A DNA stretch of 64,000 bases from JANXLS01 sp035308565 (GCA_035308565.1 DATGGK010000207.1:25882-89881); one strand, 5' to 3'. Shown: positions 35,368-44,332, counted from the stretch's first letter. Notes: a model not told the origin generated them from the letters alone. Numbers and translations: made by a program.

Positions 35368-35884
35368 ACCTTCGACCTTCGGCGAGCCTGACGAAGGGAG
35401 TTTCGTCCGCTGCTGAAAATAAGACTACCATAAAGCCGAAAGATTCGAACAAAAATATCGGAATTGAGCCCGATTGGCATCGCAATGCGGGGTATTTTCA
35501 CGAAAGATGCGGAATCTGCGAAAAAAGGCGGGATCTCGGAATTCGATGATTTTGACAATAGAAAACAGCTATTGAAACTTATTTGCTGCATAAATTTCGC
35601 TTTTTTTGCAAAATTTTCATCAAGATGCGCTTAAAAATGTGTTGACGGCGCGGCGCTTTTTGGCTAATTTTCTCGCCATTCATTATGGTTGCGCATTTCT
35701 GGACATCGGGCAACGTTTTGCGCTTGGTGGCCGGATTGTTTTTTCGCCGCGCAGCCCAATTGCAAGTACGTGAGTAGTTTTTGCTGGCGCCTATAAAAAC
35801 GAATAACGTTTTGAAATCGCTTCGATTATCGGACGGACGGCTCTTTAGCCATTCTTGTGCCGCGAAGCGTGGAGGCGTGGATGC
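35368..35884. other. Intergenic region upstream of the hybrid kinase
   Basis: A 517-nt gap between divergent genes, notably A+T-rich. It holds a small hairpin just upstream of the TPR gene (CCTTCG/CGAAGG near 35376-35397) and the promoter candidate listed at 35642. No further gene was seen. Confidence 0.5.
35642..35670 (+). promoter_or_regulatory. Candidate sigma-70 promoter for the hybrid kinase
   Basis: TTGACG (35642-35647), a 17-nt spacer and TAATTT (35665-35670), about 215 nt upstream of the kinase start. The long leader leaves room for other control. Confidence 0.4.
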
Positions 35885-38800
35885 ATGGACCCGAGTCTGC
35901 TCCGCATGCTTGAAGACGGCAGCGACGCGTATTGGGAATGGCACGTCCCCAACGGTCAAGTCTCGTACAACGGGGCTTGGGGCGCCATGCTCGGCTATCG
36001 GCCCGATGAGGTTCCCTCGAACATTCGCCAAGGTCTGGCGCTGGTCCATCCCGCGGATCGCATGCGTGTGTATCGCGCGGTGCGCAAGTTCATCAGAAGT
36101 GCAGCGGGGCAATCCCGCGGCGGCATCTCGCCGCGCGTTGAGCTCGAATTTCGTTTGCGCCACAAATCCGGCGAGTGGCATTGGGTGCTGTACCGCGGTC
36201 GAGTGACCCGCTGGCTTGCCAACGGCAGTCCCGAAACACTCTTCGGCGTGCAAATCGACATACACGCGCGCAAGCTCGCACAGGACCTTGCCAAACGCTA
36301 CGATTGTCTTTTCAATTCGATGAGCGAAATTGCGTGCCTTGTCAACGCCCAGCATCGCTACGAAGCCGTCAACGACGCCTGGGTGCACGCGACACAAATC
36401 GAACGCCCGCGCGTCATCGGCAAACGCATCGACGAAATCTGGGGCGCCGACAGCTACAGCGAATTGATCCGTCCACATTTGGACGCCTGCTTCGCAGGCC
36501 AGACCGCCATTTACGACGCCTGGCTGGGCACTGACGCGCACGGCAAACGCCATTTCAACGTCTCCATGTTTCCGTATCGCGGCACCAACGGCGGTGGCGA
36601 CCACGTCACGCACGCGCTGGTCGTGCGGCGCGACACCACGTTTGAAAAGAGCGCCGAGCGCGAACTGCTGCAAGCGTGGCGCGCCGCCGAACAAGCCAGC
36701 CATGCCAAGACCTCGTTTCTGGCCAACATGAGCCACGAAATTCGCACGCCGCTCAACGCCATCGTCGGCATGAGTTTTCTGCTCAAGCAAACGCTCACGG
36801 ATGGAAAGCAATCCGAATACGTCAACAAAATTGACTCCGCCGCCAATCATCTCCTGCGCATCGTCAACGACATCCTCGATTATTCCAAAGCCGATGCGGG
36901 CGTGATCGCGCTCGAAAATGTGGAATTCAATCTCGACGACGTGCTAGCCAACCTGCTGCGTCTCACCTCGCTTCAAGCACGCCAAAAAGGTCTCGACCTG
37001 CGGCTCGATGTCAGTTCTGAAACGCCGCGCTCGCTTGTGGGCGATCCCGTGCGCACCGCGCAAGTGCTGCTTAATCTGATCGACAACGCGATTAAATTCA
37101 CGCATGGCGGACAGGTGCTTGTGTCCATCGAACCTGTTCCAGCCGAGAGCAGCGGTATCCGCCTGCGTTTCACGGTTAAAGATACGGGCATCGGTATTGC
37201 CGAAACGCAATTGAAGCGCATCTTCGAACCGTTCAGCCAGGCCGACACGTCGTCCGCGCGGCGCTACGGCGGCACGGGCTTGGGCTTGGCGCTGGTCAAA
37301 CGCTTCGTCAAGTTAATGGACGGGACGATCAACATCGAAAGCGCGCCGGGCCGCGGCACGCTTGTCTCTTTCTCCGCAAAATTCGGCCGTCCGTCCACGC
37401 AAGTCACCGCCAGCGGAAAATACCGTTCGCTCAAAGCCGGCCGGCGCGCACTGGTCGTCGATAACGATCCCGAATCGCGCGCATGGCTCACCAAATTGCT
37501 TTCCGAATTCAGCTTCGACGTGTGCAGCGTCGAGACCGGTTCAGCCGGCATCGAGGAGTTGCGCCGCGCGCGCTCTGAATCCGTGCAAGGCTTCGACCTG
37601 CTGCTGCTCGACAGCGCGCTCCCCGACATCGAATGGCCTGAAGCCGTGCAGCGCATGCGCCGCGAACAAGCCGGTTCGCCGCAGGCGGCTCTGGTGCTCA
37701 TCGTCTCCAGCAACGCCAGCGTGCACGATCTCGGCGCGGACAATGCGGGCCTCGACGGCCTGCTCCCGCGCCCCATCACGCATTCGTCGCTCTACAACAT
37801 CATTGTCAACGCCGTCGCGCGCGGCGGATTGCCCAGCCATACTGAAAGCGAACCGACGGAACCCGACACACTGCCAGTTTCCGAGCCGATCCTGCGCGGC
37901 GCGCGCATCTTGTTGGTCGAAGACAACGAAGTCAATCAGCAGATCGCCGCCGAGATTCTGCGCCTCGCCGGCTGCGACGTCACGCTGGCCGGCAACGGGC
38001 TCGAAGCGTTGAGCGCGCTGCTCAGCGCCGATTCCGCCGTGATCGTCAAAAACATGGGGGCGGCTCAGAGCGGAAGCGCCGGCGCGGGCGCGCCGCGCAG
38101 TGCGGCAGCGGGCGGCTTTGACGCCGTGTTGATGGACTTGCAGATGCCGGGCATGGACGGCTACCGCGCCACGCGGCGCATCCGCGCCGACCGCCGTTTC
38201 GTGGCGCTGCCGATCATCGCGATGACCGCCGACGCCGTTCCCGGCGTGCGCGAAAAGTGCCTCGACGCCGGCATGAACGATTACCTCACCAAGCCCTTCA
38301 AGCCCAACGATCTTTACGCTACGCTTGCGCGCTGGATCGCATCCGCGCGCACGGCGCAATACCCGGCTCCGCCGCTCAAATCCGCCGAACCCGATTGGGA
38401 TTGCGACGCGGCCCTTGCGCGCGTGAGCGGCAACCGCACGCTCTATCGCCGTCTGGCCCATCAATTCTTTGAGAAATACGAACACGCCGCCGCCGAGGTC
38501 AGTGCGGCGCTTCAACGCCACGCCCGCGACGATGCTGCCCGTCTGTTGCATACGGTTAAAGGCGTCGCCGCGAACCTCGGTTTCAACGCGCTCAGCCGCG
38601 CTGCCAGACTTTGGGAAGCGCGCGTCAAAGCCAGCGAATCCGACGGCGCTGAAAGCGCGGCGTTTTACGCGCTGTTCATTCGTTCGCGCGGGCAACTCGA
38701 AGCGGCCTTCCCGCACGACGCAACTCCGCACGGCGAGCGCGCGGTGCCGCCGCCTGTACTTCAGGACGATGTCGCCACGGGCGCGGGGGCGCTTCCTTTG

Positions 38801-39004
38801 GCGGCGCAACTCGATATATTGAAGGCCATGCTCGCCAATCAGGACATGAGCGCCGGCAGCCTCGCGCGCACCATCGCCGCCAGCGTGCGCGGCACAGAAT
38901 TTGAATCCGAATTCGAACGCGTGCATGCGCCGGTGCTGCAACTGCGGTATTCCGAGGCGCTGGCCATACTCACCGTGCTCATTGAACGGCTCCAGCCAAG
39001 TTAA
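35885..39004 (+). CDS. Hybrid sensor histidine kinase / response regulator with Hpt domain
   Basis: A 1039-residue signalling protein without membrane segments; ATG 35885 follows GGAGG by 11 nt. Order: two PAS/PAC sensor domains (about 5-240), HisKA with the phospho-accepting His in FLANMSHEIRTPLN (about 282), HATPase with LLNLIDNAIKF, DTGIGI and GGTGLGLAL, receiver 1 (about 520-640), receiver 2 (about 673-820) and an Hpt domain with LLHTVKGVAANLG (about 887). Receiver 1 keeps its Asp (LLLLDSALP) but has Arg for the invariant Lys (LPRPIT), so it may be a pseudo-receiver. Receiver 2 is intact (VLMDLQMPGMDGY, DYLTKPF) but holds a ~27-residue insert. The output regulator and signal are unknown. 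Confidence 0.88.
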   Translation: MDPSLLRMLEDGSDAYWEWHVPNGQVSYNGAWGAMLGYRPDEVPSNIRQGLALVHPADRMRVYRAVRKFIRSAAGQSRGGISPRVELEFRLRHKSGEWHWVLYRGRVTRWLANGSPETLFGVQIDIHARKLAQDLAKRYDCLFNSMSEIACLVNAQHRYEAVNDAWVHATQIERPRVIGKRIDEIWGADSYSELIRPHLDACFAGQTAIYDAWLGTDAHGKRHFNVSMFPYRGTNGGGDHVTHALVVRRDTTFEKSAERELLQAWRAAEQASHAKTSFLANMSHEIRTPLNAIVGMSFLLKQTLTDGKQSEYVNKIDSAANHLLRIVNDILDYSKADAGVIALENVEFNLDDVLANLLRLTSLQARQKGLDLRLDVSSETPRSLVGDPVRTAQVLLNLIDNAIKFTHGGQVLVSIEPVPAESSGIRLRFTVKDTGIGIAETQLKRIFEPFSQADTSSARRYGGTGLGLALVKRFVKLMDGTINIESAPGRGTLVSFSAKFGRPSTQVTASGKYRSLKAGRRALVVDNDPESRAWLTKLLSEFSFDVCSVETGSAGIEELRRARSESVQGFDLLLLDSALPDIEWPEAVQRMRREQAGSPQAALVLIVSSNASVHDLGADNAGLDGLLPRPITHSSLYNIIVNAVARGGLPSHTESEPTEPDTLPVSEPILRGARILLVEDNEVNQQIAAEILRLAGCDVTLAGNGLEALSALLSADSAVIVKNMGAAQSGSAGAGAPRSAAAGGFDAVLMDLQMPGMDGYRATRRIRADRRFVALPIIAMTADAVPGVREKCLDAGMNDYLTKPFKPNDLYATLARWIASARTAQYPAPPLKSAEPDWDCDAALARVSGNRTLYRRLAHQFFEKYEHAAAEVSAALQRHARDDAARLLHTVKGVAANLGFNALSRAARLWEARVKASESDGAESAAFYALFIRSRGQLEAAFPHDATPHGERAVPPPVLQDDVATGAGALPLAAQLDILKAMLANQDMSAGSLARTIAASVRGTEFESEFERVHAPVLQLRYSEALAILTVLIERLQPS

Positions 39005-39326
39005 GCCTCACTGTGCAAGCGCGGCGCAATGCGCGAGCGCTGCGTCTGGATTGTGCGGGCCGGCTGGTAGCCGGCGCTCCGAAATCCGAATTCTGATTTA
39101 GCATTTGCAATCTTTGAAACGCGCGGCTATACTCCTGCTCGAAATTCCGCTGCGCATATAAAGTCGCGCGGCCTGCGAGTTTATTGGTGTAAAGCACGCA
39201 TGGGCATGGTTTTAGCTTGGGGCTGTCCCGGGCTTTCCCTAGCGGCGCTCCATTTAGATTAAACGGGTCTTTTGCGCGTGATGCCTCTCAATAATTGAGT
39301 TGATTGAGGCCAAAGATGACGCTGCG
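39005..39326. other. Intergenic region before the DUF2344-RNase E operon
   Basis: A 322-nt gap. It contains the palindrome GCCGGCTGGTAGCCGGC (39059-39075), possibly another dispersed element, and the promoter candidate at 39105. No gene was seen. Confidence 0.5.
39105..39133 (+). promoter_or_regulatory. Candidate promoter of the DUF2344-RNase E-rplU operon
   Basis: TTGCAA (39105-39110), 17-nt spacer, TATACT (39128-39133); about 195 nt before the DUF2344 start. With the terminator at 44333 it would bracket the three-gene operon. Confidence 0.45.
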
Positions 39327-40076
39327 ATGATCCAACAAAAGGTAGAAATCCGCTTCCAAAAAAGTGAGGCCGTACGCTTCATTTCCCACCACGATTTGAT
39401 GCGCGCGTTTGCGCGGGCGGTGCGCCGGGCCGAATTGCCGGTGCGCTTGACCGAGGGGTATAACCCTCGGCCACGTATCGTGTTCCCTGTAGCGCTCGAA
39501 GTGGGAGTGGCCTCGCTGGATGAAGTCGCGGAAATCGAATTCCATACATGGTTGAAGACAGAGGAAGTTTTTTCCCGGCTGGCGTGCGTCTTGCCCCCGG
39601 GTCTGGCGTTGACGGCGGTTCAGGAGATGCCGCTGCTCAGGGCGGGGCGGATTCCGGCGCGGATACGGTACTTGATTCATCTGCGGGAAGCGGGGATTCA
39701 GGTGACGGAGGCGGCGATTCAGACGCTGCTGATGGCGACGACGCTTCCATTTCAGAGACAAAGGGAAAAGCGGGTACAAAACGTGGAACTAAGATCCGCG
39801 TTGCTGGGGGCAAAGCTGCTTCCGGAGGGCGACCTGGAACTCGAGGTACGCCCAAGTCAAAGCGGCACGGCAAGACCACTCGAAGTGTTAAGCCTGCTGA
39901 CGGGGATGAGCGTGGAGGAACTGAAGAGGGTGCGCGTGACGAAGACGCTCATGGAGCTGACCTTTCCGCCGAAGACAGCGGAGAGTACGCCGACGACGGA
40001 GACGACGGACAGGAGCCAGGAGACAGGGGACAGGAGTCAGGAGACAGGGGAGACGATGCCGAACCGGCTGGATTAG
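39327..40076 (+). CDS. DUF2344 (TIGR03936) radical-SAM-linked protein
   Basis: A 249-residue protein starting MIQQKVEIRFQKSEAVRF. FISHHDLMRAFARAVRRAELP and LTEGYNPRPRIVFPVALEVG are diagnostic for TIGR03936. The family normally follows a TIGR03960 B12-binding radical SAM protein and precedes RNase E/G and rplU; the radical SAM gene is absent here but the downstream order is kept. The function is unknown, probably RNA-related by context. The tail (after LMELTFPPKT) is a low-complexity repeat translated as TTETTDRSQETGDRSQETG, so the family domain ends at about residue 215. The frame overlaps the open frame of the next gene (see findings). Confidence 0.8.
   Translation: MIQQKVEIRFQKSEAVRFISHHDLMRAFARAVRRAELPVRLTEGYNPRPRIVFPVALEVGVASLDEVAEIEFHTWLKTEEVFSRLACVLPPGLALTAVQEMPLLRAGRIPARIRYLIHLREAGIQVTEAAIQTLLMATTLPFQRQREKRVQNVELRSALLGAKLLPEGDLELEVRPSQSGTARPLEVLSLLTGMSVEELKRVRVTKTLMELTFPPKTAESTPTTETTDRSQETGDRSQETGETMPNRLD
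40010..40052. repeat. CAGGAGACAGGGG word repeat in the DUF2344 tail
   Basis: Tandem words GGAGCCAGGAGACAGGGG and CAGGAGTCAGGAGACAGGGG. The complement is a CTGTCTCCTGACTCC run like that at 32806. It is read through as protein (DRSQETG twice) at the end of DUF2344. Confidence 0.65.
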
Positions 40077-40183
40077 AGCCGGTTCAGGATTCGGATCAAG
40101 GCGAAGGCGCCGACGAGGAGGGCGATTACGAAGACGAAGGCGACGAATCCGCGCAGCCGGAAAGCGATCCGACGCGCGCGCGC

Positions 40184-43100
40184 GTGGCCGGTGCTCCGCA
40201 TCAGGAAATTGCGCCGCCCGTGCAGCCGGCGCCGGGTCCGCCGCTGACGCCCGACGATTGGGAAGCCGACGAAATCGCGGCTCGGCGCGCGGGGCAGATC
40301 GTCGAAAACATTTTGCAGAATCAGAACCGCGGCTTCGTTCCACCGCCAAAGCCTCTCTACCAAAACCACGGTGGCGGGGGGGGCGGAGGCGGCGGCCGGC
40401 GGCGCAAGCGGCGGCGTGGACGGGATCGCGACCGCGACCGCGGGCAGCAATATGGAATGCAGCATGGAGGCGGGCAAGGACCCAAGCAGGGATTTCCGCC
40501 GCGCCAAGGCGGCGAACGTTATCCGCAACGCCCGAATGTGCCGAATGCGCCGCATGGCGGCGCGCCAAAGTACACGCCTGATCCAAAAATGCTGCGTGAC
40601 AAACCCGCAGTCGCGCCGGCAGCAACGGTAGCGTCCATCCACGCGGCGGTTCAGAGTGCGCCGGCGCCAGCCAGTTTTGTGGCTCCCGTTGCGCCTGTCT
40701 TGCAGAAACCAATTGTTGAAGCCGCGCCATCGCCGATCGTTCCGCCCGCGGCGGTTGCTCCAGAGATTCCCGCGGCGCCCGTGCCAGTGGCCGACGAACC
40801 TGCTTCAAACTACGCCGACGCAATGGCGGATGAATCGACGGGCATCTACGAGCCGACAACGGCGCCGGTCGAAGGCGAAGCGATTGCCGCCGCGCCGTTA
40901 GCTCCGCAGCAACCGCGCTTTCAGAAACTTTCGCGCAACTGGCGCGAATCGACGTACGAAAGTTCATCCGTCGCGCCGCAGCAGGCGCCTTCGAACATCC
41001 GCAAAGTGGTGCTGCTTAATTCGACGGAACCCGGCGAAATTCGCGTGGCGATTCTGGAGAACGGCGAACTCGCCGAAATCTTCATGGAGCGCAAGAGCCA
41101 TTACCATCAGGCCGGCAACATTTACAAAGGCCGCGTGGTAAATGTCGAGCCGTCGCTGCAAGCGGCGTTTATCGACTTGGGTTCGGAACGCAACGGATTC
41201 CTGCACGCCTCGGACGTGATTCCGCCGGATGGCGGTTACGGCGATATTCTTGAAAAGAAACCGTTCGACAAAAACCGCGGAAAACAGGAACAGCGCAACG
41301 AGCCGCGGCCGCAAAACGAAGCACGGCAGCAACACGAGCTGCGACCGCAACACGAACCGCGATCGCATGGGAGCGGCCCGCGCGGACAGGGGAGCGGCCA
41401 GCGCGAAAGAGGCGCCACGCCGCCGTCCGTGATCGCCGCTCAACAGGCCGCGCAGCAAGGTGCGGCGCAGGCGTTGAAACCGCCGTCGAGTCAGTTTGCA
41501 ATGGGGGCGGATGGTCCGCTGCTGCTTAACCGCCCCGCGCGCCCGACGCCGCGACCGGATTATCGCGCGCCGCACGCGCCACAGAGTTTCCAGGCCGCCG
41601 ACGAACCTGTTGCTGCGGCTCAGACGCCCAGTTCGTACGGGGAGCCGCTGGCGTTGAATGCGCCTGCACTTCCTGCGACGCCGGCTGCGCCGGTTGAAGT
41701 GCCGCCGCTTTCGGAAGGCGGGTCGGACATCGAACCGATGCCGATCGTGCCTGGGCAGCCTTATCCGATGCAGGGCGCCGCGCCGTTTGTACCTCCGCAG
41801 CCGCAGGGCGGGGGCTTCCAGAATCGCGACGGCAAACGAAGACGCCGCCGCCGCGGGGGCCGTGGCCGAGCCAATCGCGCGCGCCCGCCGGGGGCTGCGC
41901 CGATGCTGGCGCCGAATCGCAATTTGATGCCGCATCCGGGGCAGCCGGGTTCGACGCAGCCGGTGCATCCGGTCGTCGCTCCGTCGGTTGATCCGAGCGC
42001 GCCGACAGCGGTTGAGCCGGGTACAGAAGAAAAGTTTCCGCGCGATCCTGACGCGCCGCCAGTAGCGGCTGACGCGCAAACATCGGCGTCAGAATCGGGC
42101 GCGCAGGAGACGCGCCCTACTAGCGGGACGAGCGATGCGGATGCAACGCCTTCAGCGCCGGCGCAGTCGGTCGATGAGAACGACGACTTTGAGGATGACG
42201 ACAGCTTCGAAGACGACGACCGTGCGGAAACCGGCGCGCCACAGAGCGGCGCGGTTACGAGCGAAACGGAAACTGAAGCGACGCAAGCGGACGCGAATCG
42301 CCCGCGCGACGAGATGGTTGAGCGCATGGACCGCGCCGACGAACTTGCCGATCAACTTGAAGAAGACGACGCGCATCAGCCGCCGACGACGCCCGATGCG
42401 TCCGAAAGCGGACCTGTGGCACAGACCCGTTCGCACGACGCGGTCGAAGTGAGCGACGAAGCGCGCGCGCAACTTGATTCGGATTCGACTGCGACGGCGT
42501 CGATTTCCGACATCGTGACCAGATCGTTCGAACCGGTCGCGCCGGTCGCCGTTCCGCCAGTGAGCGGGACGGAAACAGTTGGAGCGGAAACGGCGCCGCC
42601 GGTTGTTCAGCCGGTCGCGCCGCAGCAGCGCAAATTCGGCAACGGACGCAAAGAGCGCGTTTACGACCGGCGCTACACGATTCAGGAAATGCTGCGCGAA
42701 GGACAGGAAGTGCTGGTGCAGGTCGCGAAGGAAGGCATCGGGCAGAAAGGCCCGGCGCTGACGACGTACATCAGTTTGCCCGGCCGCTACCTGGTGTTGA
42801 TGCCCGCGGTCAGCCGGCTGGGCGTTTCAAAGCGCATCGACAGCGAAGAGCAGCGCCGCGCGTTGAAGGACGCGCTGAACCAGCTTAACCCGCCGGATGA
42901 AATGGGCGTGATCGTTCGCACGGCGGGAATGGGCCGCTCCAAAGATGAATTGCAGCGCGACATGGAATACCTGATGCGCGCGTGGAATGGTTTGAAGGAC
43001 AAGACGAAGACGACCAAAACGCCGGCGCTGATTTATCAGGAAGGCGACGTGGTCACGCGCGTCTTCCGCGACGTGCTCACTGAGGACGTCACTGAAATCA

Positions 43101-43939
43101 TCATTGACGATCCGATCGTGATGGAGCGCGCGCGCGAATTCCTGCGCGAAACGTCGCCCGGTTCGGAGAAGAAGCTCAAGCTTTACTCCGACGCCGAGCC
43201 GCTCTTCCATCGCTACAACGTTGAGCAGCAGATGCAGCGGCTGTTCAACCGCAAAGTGAATTTGAAGAACCGCGGCTCGATTGTGATCGAACAGACCGAA
43301 GCGCTGGTCGCGATCGACGTGAACACGGGAGGCTTCCGCGAGAAGCGCAATCAGGACGACACGATTCTGCAGACGAATTTGGAAGCTGCGCGCGAAATTG
43401 CGCGGCAGTTGCGCCTGCGCGACATTGGCGGGCTGGTGATGATCGATTTCATCGACATGGAAATCTACGAGCATCGCCGCCGCGTCGAACGCGAATTGAA
43501 GGCGCATCTGGCGCGCGACAAAGCGAAGATCAATGTGCTGCCGGTCAGTTCGCTGGGCGTGGTCGAGATGACCCGCCAGCGCATCCGGCACAGCCTGCGC
43601 AAAACGCTCTTCGACCGCTGCCCGCACTGCTCGGGTTCGGGCCACGTCAAATCGCCGGAATCGGTCGGGCTGGAGATGCTGCGCGAAATCAAAGCGCAGT
43701 TGCGCGACAAAACCGTGCGCCGCGTCAAGGTGCTCTTGAATGCGATTGTTGCGTATGCGATACTCAACCAGTTCCGCAAAGAACTGGTGCGAATGGAGGA
43801 AGCCAACGGCATCACAATTGAGGTCTGTGGGGACCCGGGTGTTTCGTTGAGCCAGATGCAGGTGTCGATCGCCAAAGAAGGCGGCGAGTGGATTCTAAAG
43901 AAAGTAAGCGAGGTGGATGATTATGTACGCAATTCTTAA
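40184..43939 (+). CDS. rne: RNase E/G family endoribonuclease with split S1 domain
   Basis: An endoribonuclease that initiates mRNA decay and rRNA/tRNA processing; the GTG at 40184 (1251 residues) is the first start beyond the DUF2344 stop, but the same frame is open from 39548. The N-terminal part is disordered. The S1 domain begins EIRVAILENGELAEIF (about 284) and runs through GNIYKGRVVNVEPSLQAAFIDLG, stops after NGFLHASDV (about 345), and resumes at YTIQEMLREGQEVLVQVAKEG (about 830). The catalytic core is intact: AIDVNTGGFREK (about 1043) and MIDFIDM (about 1087) carry the metal-binding aspartates, and CPHCSGSG (about 1146) is the zinc-link. The membrane-anchor and C-terminal scaffold of E. 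coli RNase E are absent; the interruption may replace them. Confidence 0.85.
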   Translation: MAGAPHQEIAPPVQPAPGPPLTPDDWEADEIAARRAGQIVENILQNQNRGFVPPPKPLYQNHGGGGGGGGGRRRKRRRGRDRDRDRGQQYGMQHGGGQGPKQGFPPRQGGERYPQRPNVPNAPHGGAPKYTPDPKMLRDKPAVAPAATVASIHAAVQSAPAPASFVAPVAPVLQKPIVEAAPSPIVPPAAVAPEIPAAPVPVADEPASNYADAMADESTGIYEPTTAPVEGEAIAAAPLAPQQPRFQKLSRNWRESTYESSSVAPQQAPSNIRKVVLLNSTEPGEIRVAILENGELAEIFMERKSHYHQAGNIYKGRVVNVEPSLQAAFIDLGSERNGFLHASDVIPPDGGYGDILEKKPFDKNRGKQEQRNEPRPQNEARQQHELRPQHEPRSHGSGPRGQGSGQRERGATPPSVIAAQQAAQQGAAQALKPPSSQFAMGADGPLLLNRPARPTPRPDYRAPHAPQSFQAADEPVAAAQTPSSYGEPLALNAPALPATPAAPVEVPPLSEGGSDIEPMPIVPGQPYPMQGAAPFVPPQPQGGGFQNRDGKRRRRRRGGRGRANRARPPGAAPMLAPNRNLMPHPGQPGSTQPVHPVVAPSVDPSAPTAVEPGTEEKFPRDPDAPPVAADAQTSASESGAQETRPTSGTSDADATPSAPAQSVDENDDFEDDDSFEDDDRAETGAPQSGAVTSETETEATQADANRPRDEMVERMDRADELADQLEEDDAHQPPTTPDASESGPVAQTRSHDAVEVSDEARAQLDSDSTATASISDIVTRSFEPVAPVAVPPVSGTETVGAETAPPVVQPVAPQQRKFGNGRKERVYDRRYTIQEMLREGQEVLVQVAKEGIGQKGPALTTYISLPGRYLVLMPAVSRLGVSKRIDSEEQRRALKDALNQLNPPDEMGVIVRTAGMGRSKDELQRDMEYLMRAWNGLKDKTKTTKTPALIYQEGDVVTRVFRDVLTEDVTEIIIDDPIVMERAREFLRETSPGSEKKLKLYSDAEPLFHRYNVEQQMQRLFNRKVNLKNRGSIVIEQTEALVAIDVNTGGFREKRNQDDTILQTNLEAAREIARQLRLRDIGGLVMIDFIDMEIYEHRRRVERELKAHLARDKAKINVLPVSSLGVVEMTRQRIRHSLRKTLFDRCPHCSGSGHVKSPESVGLEMLREIKAQLRDKTVRRVKVLLNAIVAYAILNQFRKELVRMEEANGITIEVCGDPGVSLSQMQVSIAKEGGEWILKKVSEVDDYVRNS
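42096..42122. repeat. GGGCGCG...CGCGCCC palindrome inside RNase E
   Basis: GGGCGCG, loop CAGGAGA, CGCGCCC, followed by TACTAG, lies in the disordered insert of RNase E and is read in frame as SGAQETRPTSG. It has the look of the other dispersed palindromes in the window. Confidence 0.45.
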
Positions 43940-44234
43940 CGACCGCGGCCGGCAGTACAAAGTGACCGAAGGCGAACTAGTCCAGATGGATCGGCTCCAG
44001 GCGGAGCCAGGCGCGGCAATCTCGTTCGACAACGTGCTGCTGGTGGGCGGCGACGGCGGGAGCCTCAAAGTCGGCAGCCCCAGCGTCGCCGGCGCGAAAG
44101 TGAGCGGCGAAGTGGTGGAACACATCAAAGGCGAAAAGACCATCGCGCACCACCGCGTCCGTACCAACAGCCTGGGCCGCCGCCGAGGGCATCGCACGCA
44201 GTACAGCGTGGTGAAGATTACATCCATCGCGTAA
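43923..44234 (+). CDS. rplU: 50S ribosomal protein L21
   Basis: A 103-residue ribosomal protein that binds 23S rRNA. MYAILNDRGRQYKVTEGELV is the canonical N-terminus, with ISFDNVLLVGG in the centre and GRRRGHRTQYSVVKI at the end. The ATG at 43923 is chosen over an ATG two codons upstream; GAGGTG lies 8 nt before it. It overlaps the end of RNase E by 17 nt, implying coupled translation. The usual next gene, rpmA (L27), is missing; a palindrome and a rho-independent terminator follow. Confidence 0.93.
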   Translation: MYAILNDRGRQYKVTEGELVQMDRLQAEPGAAISFDNVLLVGGDGGSLKVGSPSVAGAKVSGEVVEHIKGEKTIAHHRVRTNSLGRRRGHRTQYSVVKITSIA

Positions 44235-44244
44235 CGCGCCGCGC

Positions 44245-44320
44245 GTTCGTAGTCCCGTCCTTAGGCGGCACGCACGCTTGGTGGCAAGACGCCCTTCCGC
44301 CTAAAGGCGGGACTACGAAC
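44245..44320. repeat. Palindromic element with GTTCGTAGTCCCG arms
   Basis: GTTCGTAGTCCCG and CGGGACTACGAAC, extended inward by CCTTAGGCGG/CCGCCTAAAGG, give roughly 24-bp arms with two mismatches and a 28-nt loop. It sits between the rplU stop and the terminator. Confidence 0.7.
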
Positions 44321-44332
44321 AATCCCATCGAA

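Noticed and set aside
37541..38941. A 466-codon open frame antisense to the hybrid kinase
   Set aside because: Arg/Ala-rich shadow frame; the sense frame contains receiver and Hpt motifs.
39548..40076. Annotating RNase E from the ATG at 39548
   Set aside because: It would overlap DUF2344 by more than 500 nt; kept as a finding, but the conservative start is used for the feature.
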